A DNA stretch of 5,267 nt from Nitrososphaerales archaeon (GTDB taxonomy: Archaea > Thermoproteota > Nitrososphaeria > Nitrososphaerales > Gagatemarchaeaceae), in NCBI GenBank assembly GCA_030040055.1, contig JASHUK010000058.1, positions 1 to 5,267 of the forward strand. The letters are read 5' to 3'. A program made the translations under genes and the position numbers. This document shows positions 1 through 5,267 of this stretch, in pieces. The notes below the pieces were generated by a model. That model ran no database searches. It was not told where the DNA came from and saw only the letters and a program-made list of their open reading frames with translations. Each line of letters opens with the position of its first letter. The stretch's first letter is position 1.

Positions 1-27
1 AGCGGCCTACAGTCGCGCGCATCCTCG

Positions 28-732
28 CTACTGGGCGTATGGAATGTAGGACACTCGGACTTCGGGTCCAAGGGAAAGAATGTACGAGTATCCCTGGGGC
101 GGACAAGGGACAGGTCCGAGTGAGGGAAAACTCCCAGCCGTCTGGTTGACAACCGAAAGTCCGACGGAAATGGGAAGAGGTGGGCAGAATCCCGGGATTG
201 ACAGATAGTAGACCCCAGCCGCACCAGCCCCCGAGTCCACGGTGTAGCCTATGACTAGGGTCGAGTCGGGAGCCAGGGTCACGCTTGACGTGTTGGCAAC
301 GACCTGCATCTTCGCAGTTGGCGTGATTTGGAACTCCTTCACCCCCCCCTGCAGTGTGACCAACTCTCCCAACCCTATGAGAGCGCCAACCGAGACGTTG
401 GCATAATGACTATCTGAGTGATTCTCATAGGTCATGCACATCATAACTGAGGAGTTCGGGGCAATGGAGAGCAACAATTCACCTGGCAGGGACTGGTTGG
501 AAGTTGCCGCCGCGAACTGCGAAGATACCTGGTATCCGGAACAGCCACCCAGCACCTGCGACGAACAGGATGCTCGACCAGCATTGCACGACGGAGAGAC
601 CCCACCTCCAAGCTGCCCCGGAGTGACAGATGTGAATCCTACTGTAGTACAAACGACCAGACCAATGAGAACGTAGGTATAGCTCAACCGACCTCGGTCC
701 AGCATCGTAGCCCCTGGTTCGATATTCGGCAC
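28..732 (-). CDS. Secreted or membrane-anchored protein of unknown function
   Basis: I do not recognise a family. The 234-residue protein (numbered from the GTG at 732) has one hydrophobic segment near its N terminus, about residues 18-36, preceded by Arg14 and Arg16. This fits a signal peptide or an uncleaved anchor. The remainder is rich in Ser, Val, Gly and Pro and looks like extracellular beta-structure. It has six Cys outside the hydrophobic segment (49, 56, 64, 99, 183, 210) and six N-X-S/T sequons (Asn79, 93, 104, 112, 147, 196), suggesting a disulfide-bonded, glycosylated surface protein. There are two candidate starts. GTG at 732 lies about 28 nt from a TATA-like element and would be leaderless. 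ATG at 705 gives a more compact signal peptide and has AGGGG a few bases upstream. The gene ends at TAG, is divergent from the G1 peptidase gene, and shares its lower GC. A surface role alongside that peptidase is only inference. Confidence 0.6.
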   Translation of the reverse strand: MPNIEPGATMLDRGRLSYTYVLIGLVVCTTVGFTSVTPGQLGGGVSPSCNAGRASCSSQVLGGCSGYQVSSQFAAATSNQSLPGELLLSIAPNSSVMMCMTYENHSDSHYANVSVGALIGLGELVTLQGGVKEFQITPTAKMQVVANTSSVTLAPDSTLVIGYTVDSGAGAAGVYYLSIPGFCPPLPISVGLSVVNQTAGSFPSLGPVPCPPQGYSYILSLGPEVRVSYIPYAQ

Positions 733-755
733 TGGCGTGATAAAAGTGTTTAGAA

Positions 756-765
756 CTAATATAAG
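756..765. promoter_or_regulatory. Near-palindromic TATA element between divergent genes
   Basis: The ten bases CTAATATAAG match their own reverse complement at 8 of 10 positions and form the most A/T-rich core of the 83-base interval between the minus-strand GTG at 732 and the plus-strand ATG at 816. The centre is about 28 nt from the GTG at 732, suitable for a leaderless minus-strand transcript. On the plus strand it would place a transcription start near 786, giving a leader of about 30 nt before the ATG at 816. A second A/T-rich stretch (GATAAAAG, 739-746) is a weaker alternative. Read from sequence only; no BRE was clearly recognised. Confidence 0.4.
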
Positions 766-815
766 GAAGGCAGGGACAGGTTGTGTGTTTGCTCAGGACA
801 TCTCGGCGAAAGAGT

Positions 816-1682
816 ATGCGCAAGGACGGAGCCCGAATCAGCTGACTGCTCTTCGTTTCGTTTCTGTTTCTTCTCGCTTCAGCGTCTCCCGTTAGTGCGT
901 CGGCAACGGGGCAAAAGGGAGAGTTTGTTCTTACACCCTTTGGATCCGCACCAATTGAGTGCGTCCACGGCGTGCCGAGTGGATCGACTATCCTATCGAA
1001 CAACACAGTTGTGCTGCCGGATTCTGAGAGATTGTCGTTTCCTAGCTGTGCTACTTCCCCGACCGTCGGCGCCTCGTCCGGAACGCCATACACCGACAAC
1101 TGGGTGGAGTGGGCTAATTTCAACTACAATGGCGATATAACCTTCCTAAGTGGAAACTGGAATGTTCCCACCCTCCCTTCGAAGACGGGTGGACTGGTCT
1201 ATCTCTTTGATGGGCTCATACCTGCAGCGAGTACTTCTGTCATTCAACCCGTACTCCAGTATGGTAGTGGACCCGCCGGAGGCGGAAACTATTGGATGTG
1301 TGCCAGTTGGTACGTCACTGCAAGCAGCTACTACTATGCAACGCCCATCAACGTATCGGTGGGTGCCAATCTGCTGGGCCAGATGTCATGGATAGGTAGC
1401 ACCGGCCAGTGGTACATTAACTGTCAGAATAACAATACAGGCGGGGCGTCACTCTTGTCGGTGTCCAAGAACATAAAGGAGACAGGCGCCTATCTGGCGC
1501 TCGAGGCGTATAACATTGCAAGTTGCAACGAATATCCAGCCTCGGGATCAACAACATTCACCAATCTGGGTGTTCAAGCTGGAGTGACTGCAAGCTGGGT
1601 GGGCAAAGTCTTAATCAACGATGGATGTGGAGAAGCCGTCCATGTGCACGAATCAACGCAGTCAGTGACGCTTGACTATTGA
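816..1682 (+). CDS. Secreted G1-type (eqolisin-like) glutamic peptidase, 5' end interrupted by in-frame TGA
   Basis: Numbered from the ATG at 816, the frame reads nine codons (MRKDGARIS), a TGA at 843-845, then LLFVSFLFLLASASPVSA, a near-ideal signal-peptide core with an Ala-X-Ala-like cleavage site near residues 28-30. The frame is then open to the TGA at 1680. The mature part matches peptidase family G1 (A4 in Pfam naming): a WVEWANF-like block near residue 96, VLQYG with candidate catalytic Gln148, an aromatic block NYWMCASWYV at 158-167, and LALEAY with candidate catalytic Glu230. The 82-residue Gln-Glu spacing is close to the 83 of scytalidoglutamic peptidase (Gln53/Glu136). Six Cys (49, 78, 162, 203, 237, 271) could form disulfides. 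This family cleaves proteins outside the cell, often at acid pH. Between the TGA and the GTG at 972 there is no ATG, GTG or TTG in frame. Starting at 972 would lose the signal peptide, so 972 is unlikely to be the real start. The gene may be recently inactivated, misread, or started unusually. Family call fairly sure; functionality unsure. Confidence 0.65.
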
Positions 1683-1689
1683 TTACCAC

Positions 1690-1717
1690 GACACACGGGA
1701 CTCTCCTAGTGTCTTTT
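1690..1717 (+). terminator. Possible hairpin plus T-run terminator after the peptidase gene
   Basis: GACAC (1690-1694) pairs with GTGTC (1709-1713), and an inner GGA/TCC stem closes a three-base loop. TTTT follows directly at 1714-1717. It begins eight bases after the peptidase stop codon and sits in the short convergent interval before the small minus-strand genes. Archaeal termination mainly needs a U-rich tract, and this tract is short, so the call is modest. Confidence 0.35.
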
Positions 1718-1777
1718 GCATCCGCGTAGCGGCGCTATTGAACCGTCTGTCAGTGCCCGACTGGATGGTTCTTGAGC

Positions 1778-1921
1778 CTAGGCCCGAGTTCGAGCTTCGT
1801 CAGCCCGCCGCTCGGGCGCTCCCGCGATCTTGGCGCCGACCGTCATCGTGGCTTCGACGGTAAGGTCGGCGATCAGGCGGATCTCCGCCCTCTTCTGCTC
1901 GCTCAGCTTGCGCTCCTTCAT
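1778..1921 (-). CDS. Small helical, charged protein of unknown function (47 aa)
   Basis: The frame starts at ATG 1921, which overlaps the stop codon of the upstream 57-codon gene as ATGA. That is the classic arrangement for translational coupling. It ends at TAG 1778-1780. The product starts MKERKLSEQKRAEIRLIADL and is dominated by Lys, Arg, Glu and Ala. It should be mostly alpha-helical, with a short Thr/Val/Gly-containing stretch (about residues 21-32) and a charged, probably disordered C terminus. No signal peptide, membrane segment or metal motif is visible. I do not recognise a family. Support comes from the overlap and the protein-like composition; a 47-codon open frame in GC-rich DNA can arise by chance, so this gene is less certain than its partner. 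Confidence 0.45.
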   Translation of the reverse strand: MKERKLSEQKRAEIRLIADLTVEATMTVGAKIAGAPERRADEARTRA

Positions 1922-2091
1922 CCTGGGCGCAGCCCCTCCTCCGCCCGTTTATACCTTTCAGACAGCTCCTCGTACAAGAGCGTCGCCTCCAGCGAGCTGC
2001 TGAACAGGATTTGGACGACCTTCCCCGCGTGCACCAGCCTTATCGAAGTCGTCCCGATGTCGAACTGGTCTCCCTCGACGTCGCTGCTCAA
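1918..2091 (-). CDS. Small protein of unknown function, predicted beta-beta-alpha (57 aa), TTG start
   Basis: The frame opens after a TAA at 2116-2118 and contains no ATG or GTG before TTG 2091, which I take as the start. A perfect palindromic TATA box (GCTTTAAAGC) is centred 26-27 nt upstream, exactly where it belongs for a leaderless message beginning at that codon. The product looks protein-like. An acidic N terminus is followed by two likely beta strands (TSIRLVH, then KVVQILF around residues 24-30) and a helix with regular hydrophobic spacing (SLEATLLYEELSERYKRAEE, residues 33-52). It ends at TGA 1918-1920, overlapping the start of the 47-codon gene by four bases. There is no export signal, so it is presumably cytoplasmic. 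I cannot name the family. A small regulatory or nucleic-acid-binding role would fit the size and fold but is speculation. Confidence 0.6.
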   Translation of the reverse strand: MSSDVEGDQFDIGTTSIRLVHAGKVVQILFSSSLEATLLYEELSERYKRAEEGLRPG

Positions 2092-2114
2092 CGGATTTGG
2101 AGACTGCCTTGGGC

Positions 2115-2120
2115 TTTAAA
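2115..2120 (-). promoter_or_regulatory. TATA box for the small-gene pair
   Basis: TTTAAA lies inside the 10-base perfect palindrome GCTTTAAAGC (2112-2121 region). Its centre is 26-27 nt from the T of the TTG at 2091. It sits just downstream of the stop codon of the membrane-protein gene (2136-2138), showing that the small pair is likely transcribed separately rather than only by read-through. This spacing is also what decides the TTG start. Confidence 0.55.
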
Positions 2121-2135
2121 GCGCTATCCCGCCGC

Positions 2136-2675
2136 TCAGGCCACGCCTGCGAGCGGCTGCTGCACCCGCTTCGTCTGCGACTGCTGCTTGACCGCTTTCG
2201 TCGTCTTGCTCGCGCCCTTGTACAGGAAGTAGGCGAGGAAGAACAGGGCGACGGCTATGGCGCTGAGGTAGAACCCTGCCCCGAGGCCCACGGATGATCC
2301 GAGGTCTACGGTCATGGACTGTGCGAAGAAGGCGGCCATGGTGAGCCCCATCATGCCGTAGATGCCCGGGTGGGGTCTGATCCTCTTTCCGAAGATTTCC
2401 ACGAGCCCGGCCACCAGCATCGCCGGCCAGAAGACGAGGACGAACGCGAAGGACACCAGAAGGACAGGATAGCTCATCGACGCGGTTGTGAGCATCGCCC
2501 CCAGTCCGGAGTTTGTGGCCGCCGAGGACGGCCCGCCGCTGGCGAAGTTGAGCATGATCTGCAAGCCGTCGACGAGCGTGTAGGCGCTCTGGTGGACCAC
2601 GAACCACCTTAGGAACCCGGACACGAATACGGTCATGAACCCTATCGCGGCCACCGTCTTGCCCCAGCTCGTCAT
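2136..2675 (-). CDS. Four-helix integral membrane protein of unknown function
   Basis: The 179-residue protein starts at ATG 2675 and ends at TGA. Hydrophobic stretches at about residues 7-27, 69-93, 104-121 and 131-152 predict four membrane helices. Between the first two lies a 40-residue region with an aromatic/Asp patch (AYTLVDGLQ) and a Gly/Ser/Ala-rich loop (about 46-62). A short basic loop (FGKRIRPHPG, 95-104) joins helices 2 and 3. The C-terminal tail (153-179) is Lys/Gln-rich with no acidic residues. By the positive-inside rule, the basic loop and the tail should be cytoplasmic. No transporter signature, heme or metal motif is visible, and I recognise no family. It follows the MbfA-like gene by 75 bases but has its own probable promoter, so a role in iron handling is not implied. 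Confidence 0.75.
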   Translation of the reverse strand: MTSWGKTVAAIGFMTVFVSGFLRWFVVHQSAYTLVDGLQIMLNFASGGPSSAATNSGLGAMLTTASMSYPVLLVSFAFVLVFWPAMLVAGLVEIFGKRIRPHPGIYGMMGLTMAAFFAQSMTVDLGSSVGLGAGFYLSAIAVALFFLAYFLYKGASKTTKAVKQQSQTKRVQQPLAGVA

Positions 2676-2700
2676 TCGTCCGCCGTTTTATCTTAGCCGT

Positions 2701-2707
2701 TACTTAA
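2701..2707 (-). promoter_or_regulatory. Probable TATA box for the membrane-protein gene
   Basis: Read on the minus strand the bases are TTAAGTA, preceded by an A-rich CTAAAT that could act as a BRE. The centre is about 29 nt from the A of the ATG at 2675, leaving a leader of at most a few bases. A second A/T stretch (AGATAAAAC) lies only about 15 nt from the start, too close to serve as the TATA box of this start. Confidence 0.4.
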
Positions 2708-2750
2708 GCATTTAGACGTGAGACTATGTGTTTTCTAACTTCAGACACCG

Positions 2751-3668
2751 TCAGATTGGCACCCTGGCGACGTCGGACACCCTGATCCCCGTCGCCACCC
2801 CGGCGAAGTATCCGAAGGCGTACAGGACGACTGTCACGGCGAGCATGATCCCCAGTATCGCGGCGAAGTCGCCGAAGAACGGCTTCCCGGAGATCACGGT
2901 GCTGTAGTAGGTGACCGTGGCCAGTATTATGACGGCCAGCGTGAGCGACGACCCGAGGGCGACGTACATGTCCCTGGTGAGGAAGTAGGGAGTAGCCAGG
3001 ATGATCGCGGTGACGAAGTAGGAGACCCCCGTGTAGGCGGCCGAAAGCCTCGCCGAGCCTTCGAAGCCCTGCTTGGCCTGTGCGAACGCGGCGGAGGCCA
3101 TGGCTAGGGAGGCCGCCGCCCCTGCTATCACGCCGGCCAGGCCCGCGTACTCGGTCCTGTCGTATATGCCCAGCGAGCCGGCGTGGATCCCGGTTATCTC
3201 CACCAGCGCGTCCGCCAGCCCGAGGACGATGAAGGAGATGTAGGTGACCGCCGAGCTCTGTATCCGCCCGGCGAACTCCTTCTCGTGCGCCTCCTCGTCC
3301 GCGACCATCTCGTCGAACTCCTTCCTGTCGCCTTCCGGTATCAGCGGTGCCAGCCCCTTGTACTCCTTGACCACAGAGCCTTCGTGCCGGTCGAGGTATC
3401 GGGAGGCGAACGTCAGGCCGAAGAGCCGCCTGAGCAGGAGCGTCCAGCCGACCTTCGCGCCGTTGAGGCGCGGCTCCCGTCCGGGGGCGTACTTCTTCCA
3501 GAACTCGTAGTGCCGGCGCTCGGTGTCGGACAGCCGCTTCAGGACGTCGGCGAAAGGGCTCGAAGGATCGACCGTGTCGGCGAGCCGGGCGTACAGGGCC
3601 GAATCCGTGAACTCGTCCGACATCTTGGCCTCCGCGACCTTCGCCAGCTTCTGGTCATCCTTCGCCAT
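2751..3668 (-). CDS. MbfA-like ferritin-domain/VIT1 membrane iron transporter
   Basis: The 305-residue protein joins an N-terminal ferritin-like (rubrerythrin/erythrin-type) domain to a C-terminal VIT1/CCC1 membrane domain. The four-helix part (about 10-135) shows diiron-type ligands: Glu19; Glu50-X-X-His53 (TERRH); Glu96 or Glu102; and Glu125-X-X-His128 (DEEAHEKEF). Five hydrophobic helices follow at about 139-162, 174-198, 208-230, 235-258 and 265-292. Proteins of this build in alphaproteobacteria (MbfA, membrane-bound ferritin) export iron and protect against iron, peroxide and acid stress. The ferritin domain faces the cytoplasm and oxidises or senses Fe(II). The cytoplasmic metal-binding insert found between helices 2 and 3 of eukaryotic VIT1 is absent; only about ten residues separate these helices here. 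The ATG at 3668 is chosen because a TATA-like box is centred about 28 nt upstream; Met16 is the next option but would trim the first helix. It lies 48 bases from leuS and ends at TGA. Family call strong; transport direction and substrate inferred from homologues. Confidence 0.85.
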   Translation of the reverse strand: MAKDDQKLAKVAEAKMSDEFTDSALYARLADTVDPSSPFADVLKRLSDTERRHYEFWKKYAPGREPRLNGAKVGWTLLLRRLFGLTFASRYLDRHEGSVVKEYKGLAPLIPEGDRKEFDEMVADEEAHEKEFAGRIQSSAVTYISFIVLGLADALVEITGIHAGSLGIYDRTEYAGLAGVIAGAAASLAMASAAFAQAKQGFEGSARLSAAYTGVSYFVTAIILATPYFLTRDMYVALGSSLTLAVIILATVTYYSTVISGKPFFGDFAAILGIMLAVTVVLYAFGYFAGVATGIRVSDVARVPI

Positions 3669-3692
3669 GTGAAAGGCTCGCCCGGGCCGCGG

Positions 3693-3699
3693 TATTTGA
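3693..3699 (-). promoter_or_regulatory. Probable TATA box for the MbfA-like gene
   Basis: Minus-strand TCAAATA is the only A/T-rich stretch in the otherwise very GC-rich 48 bases between the leuS stop and the ATG at 3668. Its centre is 28 nt from that ATG, which implies a leaderless or nearly leaderless transcript made independently of leuS. No inverted repeat suggestive of an iron-regulator (DtxR/IdeR-type) operator was recognised in this short interval. Confidence 0.45.
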
Positions 3700-3716
3700 A
3701 GGGTGGGAGAGCTTCG

Positions 3717-5267
3717 CTACTCCAGAAACAGGGCCGGCTTCAGCGGGAGCGCGCCCCTCCCCCGGTCGCCAGGGTCCTTGGTCCCCTTTGCCCCCGCCTT
3801 CTGGACCACGACCTCCAGTCCCAGCTCCTTCCCGACGAAGCCCGCCGCCTCGCCCAGGGCGCGGTATTCGTCGAAGCGGGGGTGCGCCAGGATCATCCCC
3901 TGCAGGCCGTCCCCCAGCTCGTAGGCCACCTTCAGGGCCCTTCCCGGGTCGATCTTGACCGAAGCGAACCTCTTCGCCACCGCGCCGATCCCTCCGTTCG
4001 ACTTCCTTGCTTCAAGGAGGGCAACGAAGTAAGAGCTCGCCTCGTCAGAGGCGACGTAGACGTTCAGCCTGGTCTTCGACCCCTTCACCACCTTCAGGAC
4101 GTTCCGAGCGTCTTCGGTGAGGCGGGCCACGGCCGTCTCGGCCAGCTCGGCTTCCGTGTCCAGGGGGAAGTCCCTCTGCGACGGCCAGTCCGCCTGCGCG
4201 ATCAGTCCCTTCCCGCCCAGCTCGTGGTTGAGCTCCTCCGCCATGAACGGGGTGAACGGGGAGATCATTCTGGCCCATGCCTCGAATGCCTGCTGTAGCG
4301 TCTCCCGCCTTGGGTCTCCGCTCCTGTGTATGTACCAGCGGATGTCGTTCCAGGTTTCCAGGAAGGCCGTCGCCGCCGCCCTCCGTATCTTCATCTCCTG
4401 CATCGACTCGGTGACCGTCGCGATCCTCCGGTTGATCGTGGAAATCAGCCAGGCGTCTAGCGCGCCCGCCTCCCGATCTGAAGCGGCCCTCAGCCACTTC
4501 TTGACGAAGGGGACCACCGACTCCACCTTCTCCTTCGCGTCCTGGGCGCTCTTGCCGCGCCAGTCGGCGTCGTCCATCCCGTCAGCCGTCAGGGCCAGGG
4601 CCAGACGGAAGGCGTCAGCCCCGTACTCCTCGAGCGCCCCCCGCCACGTGACAAAGTTCCCCTTCGTCTTGCTCATCTTCTTCCCTTCGATCTGGATCAT
4701 TCCGTTCACCCCGAAGCCCCTAGGCCACTGTTTCTCGGGGAAGAGCGCGGCGTGGTGGAAGGCGAAGAAGGTGAGGTGGTTCGGGATCAGCTCCTTCGCG
4801 GAGTTCCGGATGTCCACGGGGTACCAGTAAGAGAACTCGGTCCTCATCTCCTTCAGCCGTTTCTCGGTCAGCCCCGCAGCCTTCGCGACGTTAGCAGGGT
4901 TGCCCTTCCCCAGGAAGATGTAGTCGCAGGCCTGCACGGTCAGGTTCTCCGGGGCGACCTTCTCCTGGTTGACGAACTTCGATATGGTGTAGTACGCCAT
5001 GTATATGGTCGAGTCGCTAAGAGTCTCTACCAGCCACTCCTTGTCCCAAGGGAGCCTCGTCCCCATCCCGGAGCGCCTCGCGCAGGGCCAGTCGTTCAGC
5101 CACTCGATGGTGGAATAGAACCACTCCCTTGCCTCGGGGGGGAAGACGTCGGCCCTCTCGATCAGCGTCCTGGTCCTGCTCTTCCACTCGGGGTTCGAGT
5201 AGTTCAGGAACCACTGGTTCTCCAGGACCTTGACGTAGCAGCGCGTCCCGCACCTGCAGACCACCTT
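3717..5267 (-). CDS. leuS: Leucyl-tRNA synthetase, archaeal type, C-terminal part (5' end outside window)
   Basis: Class I synthetase that charges tRNA-Leu with leucine in the cytoplasm. The frame is open to the window edge; 517 codons of an expected 930-970 are present, so the N-terminal HIGH motif and most of the editing domain lie outside. Numbered from the GTG at 5264, the visible part starts with a Cys cluster (CRCGTRC, 3-9) and KVLENQWFLNYSNPEW, typical of the return from the editing domain to the catalytic core in archaeal/eukaryotic LeuRS. Next come WPCARRSGMGTRLPW (59-73), the HHAALFPE region, and the KMSKS loop as KMSKTKGN (196-203). The helical anticodon-binding-type domain spans about 240-360, followed by the archaeal C-terminal extension. 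The protein ends PLKPALFLE, matching the conserved archaeal tail that contacts the long variable arm of tRNA-Leu. Archaeal rather than bacterial origin is clear from this tail and the Cys cluster. Stop codon TAG. No defect is seen. Confidence 0.95.
   Translation of the reverse strand, partial: KVVCRCGTRCYVKVLENQWFLNYSNPEWKSRTRTLIERADVFPPEAREWFYSTIEWLNDWPCARRSGMGTRLPWDKEWLVETLSDSTIYMAYYTISKFVNQEKVAPENLTVQACDYIFLGKGNPANVAKAAGLTEKRLKEMRTEFSYWYPVDIRNSAKELIPNHLTFFAFHHAALFPEKQWPRGFGVNGMIQIEGKKMSKTKGNFVTWRGALEEYGADAFRLALALTADGMDDADWRGKSAQDAKEKVESVVPFVKKWLRAASDREAGALDAWLISTINRRIATVTESMQEMKIRRAAATAFLETWNDIRWYIHRSGDPRRETLQQAFEAWARMISPFTPFMAEELNHELGGKGLIAQADWPSQRDFPLDTEAELAETAVARLTEDARNVLKVVKGSKTRLNVYVASDEASSYFVALLEARKSNGGIGAVAKRFASVKIDPGRALKVAYELGDGLQGMILAHPRFDEYRALGEAAGFVGKELGLEVVVQKAGAKGTKDPGDRGRGALPLKPALFLE

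Noticed and set aside
1..22. ATG at 22 reading leftwards as the start of another minus-strand gene
   Set aside because: Only seven codons are inside the window, too few to judge.
843..845. TGA read as Trp or selenocysteine by genome-wide recoding
   Set aside because: The genes ending at 1918, 2136 and 2751 all stop at TGA at sensible ends, and no SECIS-like structure was recognised. Local readthrough remains possible but a changed code does not.
479..1123. 214-codon minus-strand open frame across the divergent promoter
   Set aside because: It runs antisense to the peptidase signal peptide and overlaps the secreted-protein gene in another frame. The composition is not protein-like.
972..1682. 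Taking GTG 972 as the true start of the peptidase
   Set aside because: The frame upstream of 972 encodes a clear signal peptide and a conserved-looking PIECVHGVPSGS junction, so the GTG is most likely an internal Val codon. There is also no TATA box at the right distance.
1722..1732. CCGC-GTA-GCGG small hairpin
   Set aside because: A four-pair stem is expected by chance, and it is followed by no T-run on either strand.
3183..4298. 371-codon open frame on the plus strand
   Set aside because: It is antisense to the MbfA-like gene and leuS, both strongly supported by family motifs. Its product is Pro/Arg/Leu-rich low-complexity sequence typical of the opposite strand of GC-rich genes.
4117..4830. 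237-codon plus-strand open frame inside leuS
   Set aside because: It lies wholly antisense to the conserved catalytic and helical domains of leucyl-tRNA synthetase, is Ser/Ala-rich, and has no promoter or recognisable domain.
1..5267. CRISPR array, tRNA, rRNA or insertion sequence
   Set aside because: No regularly spaced repeats, cloverleaf-like segments, transposase motifs or terminal inverted repeats were recognised by eye on either strand.

Overview
The window is archaeal. The right-hand end carries the C-terminal half of an archaeal/eukaryotic-type leucyl-tRNA synthetase. Several genes also have an A/T-rich TATA-like box centred about 26-29 nt upstream of their start codon with almost no room for a leader, which is the usual arrangement of leaderless archaeal transcripts. 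The lineage cannot be fixed from this piece. A GC-rich member of the Nitrososphaerota or Thermoplasmatota would fit, but that is inference. TGA, TAG and the other usual stops all appear to terminate genes here, so nothing suggests a reassigned code.

Layout. Positions 28-732 (minus) encode a secreted or membrane-tethered protein of unknown function. A short intergenic region with one near-palindromic TATA element separates it from a divergent gene, 816-1682 (plus). That gene encodes a secreted protease-like protein of the G1 (eqolisin, glutamic peptidase) type. The two genes are visibly less GC-rich than the rest, and both encode exported, Cys-containing proteins with many N-glycosylation sequons. 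They may be an accessory, possibly acquired, block. The protease gene has an odd 5' end: its signal peptide is encoded in the correct frame, but an in-frame TGA follows codon 9 of the only ATG-started reading frame.

From 1778 to the end everything lies on the minus strand. Two small overlapping genes of 57 and 47 codons occupy what would otherwise look like a 450-base gap. They have their own TATA box and a probable TTG start. Next come a four-helix membrane protein of unknown function (2136-2675), a ferritin-like/VIT1 fusion resembling the MbfA iron exporter (2751-3668), and leuS (3717 to beyond the window). Most of these genes seem to have their own promoter; only the two small genes look translationally coupled.

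No CRISPR array, tRNA, rRNA, insertion sequence or toxin/defence cassette was seen. I found no convincing new multi-gene system. The points most worth a second look are the interrupted protease start, the coupled small genes and the iron-exporter-like fusion.
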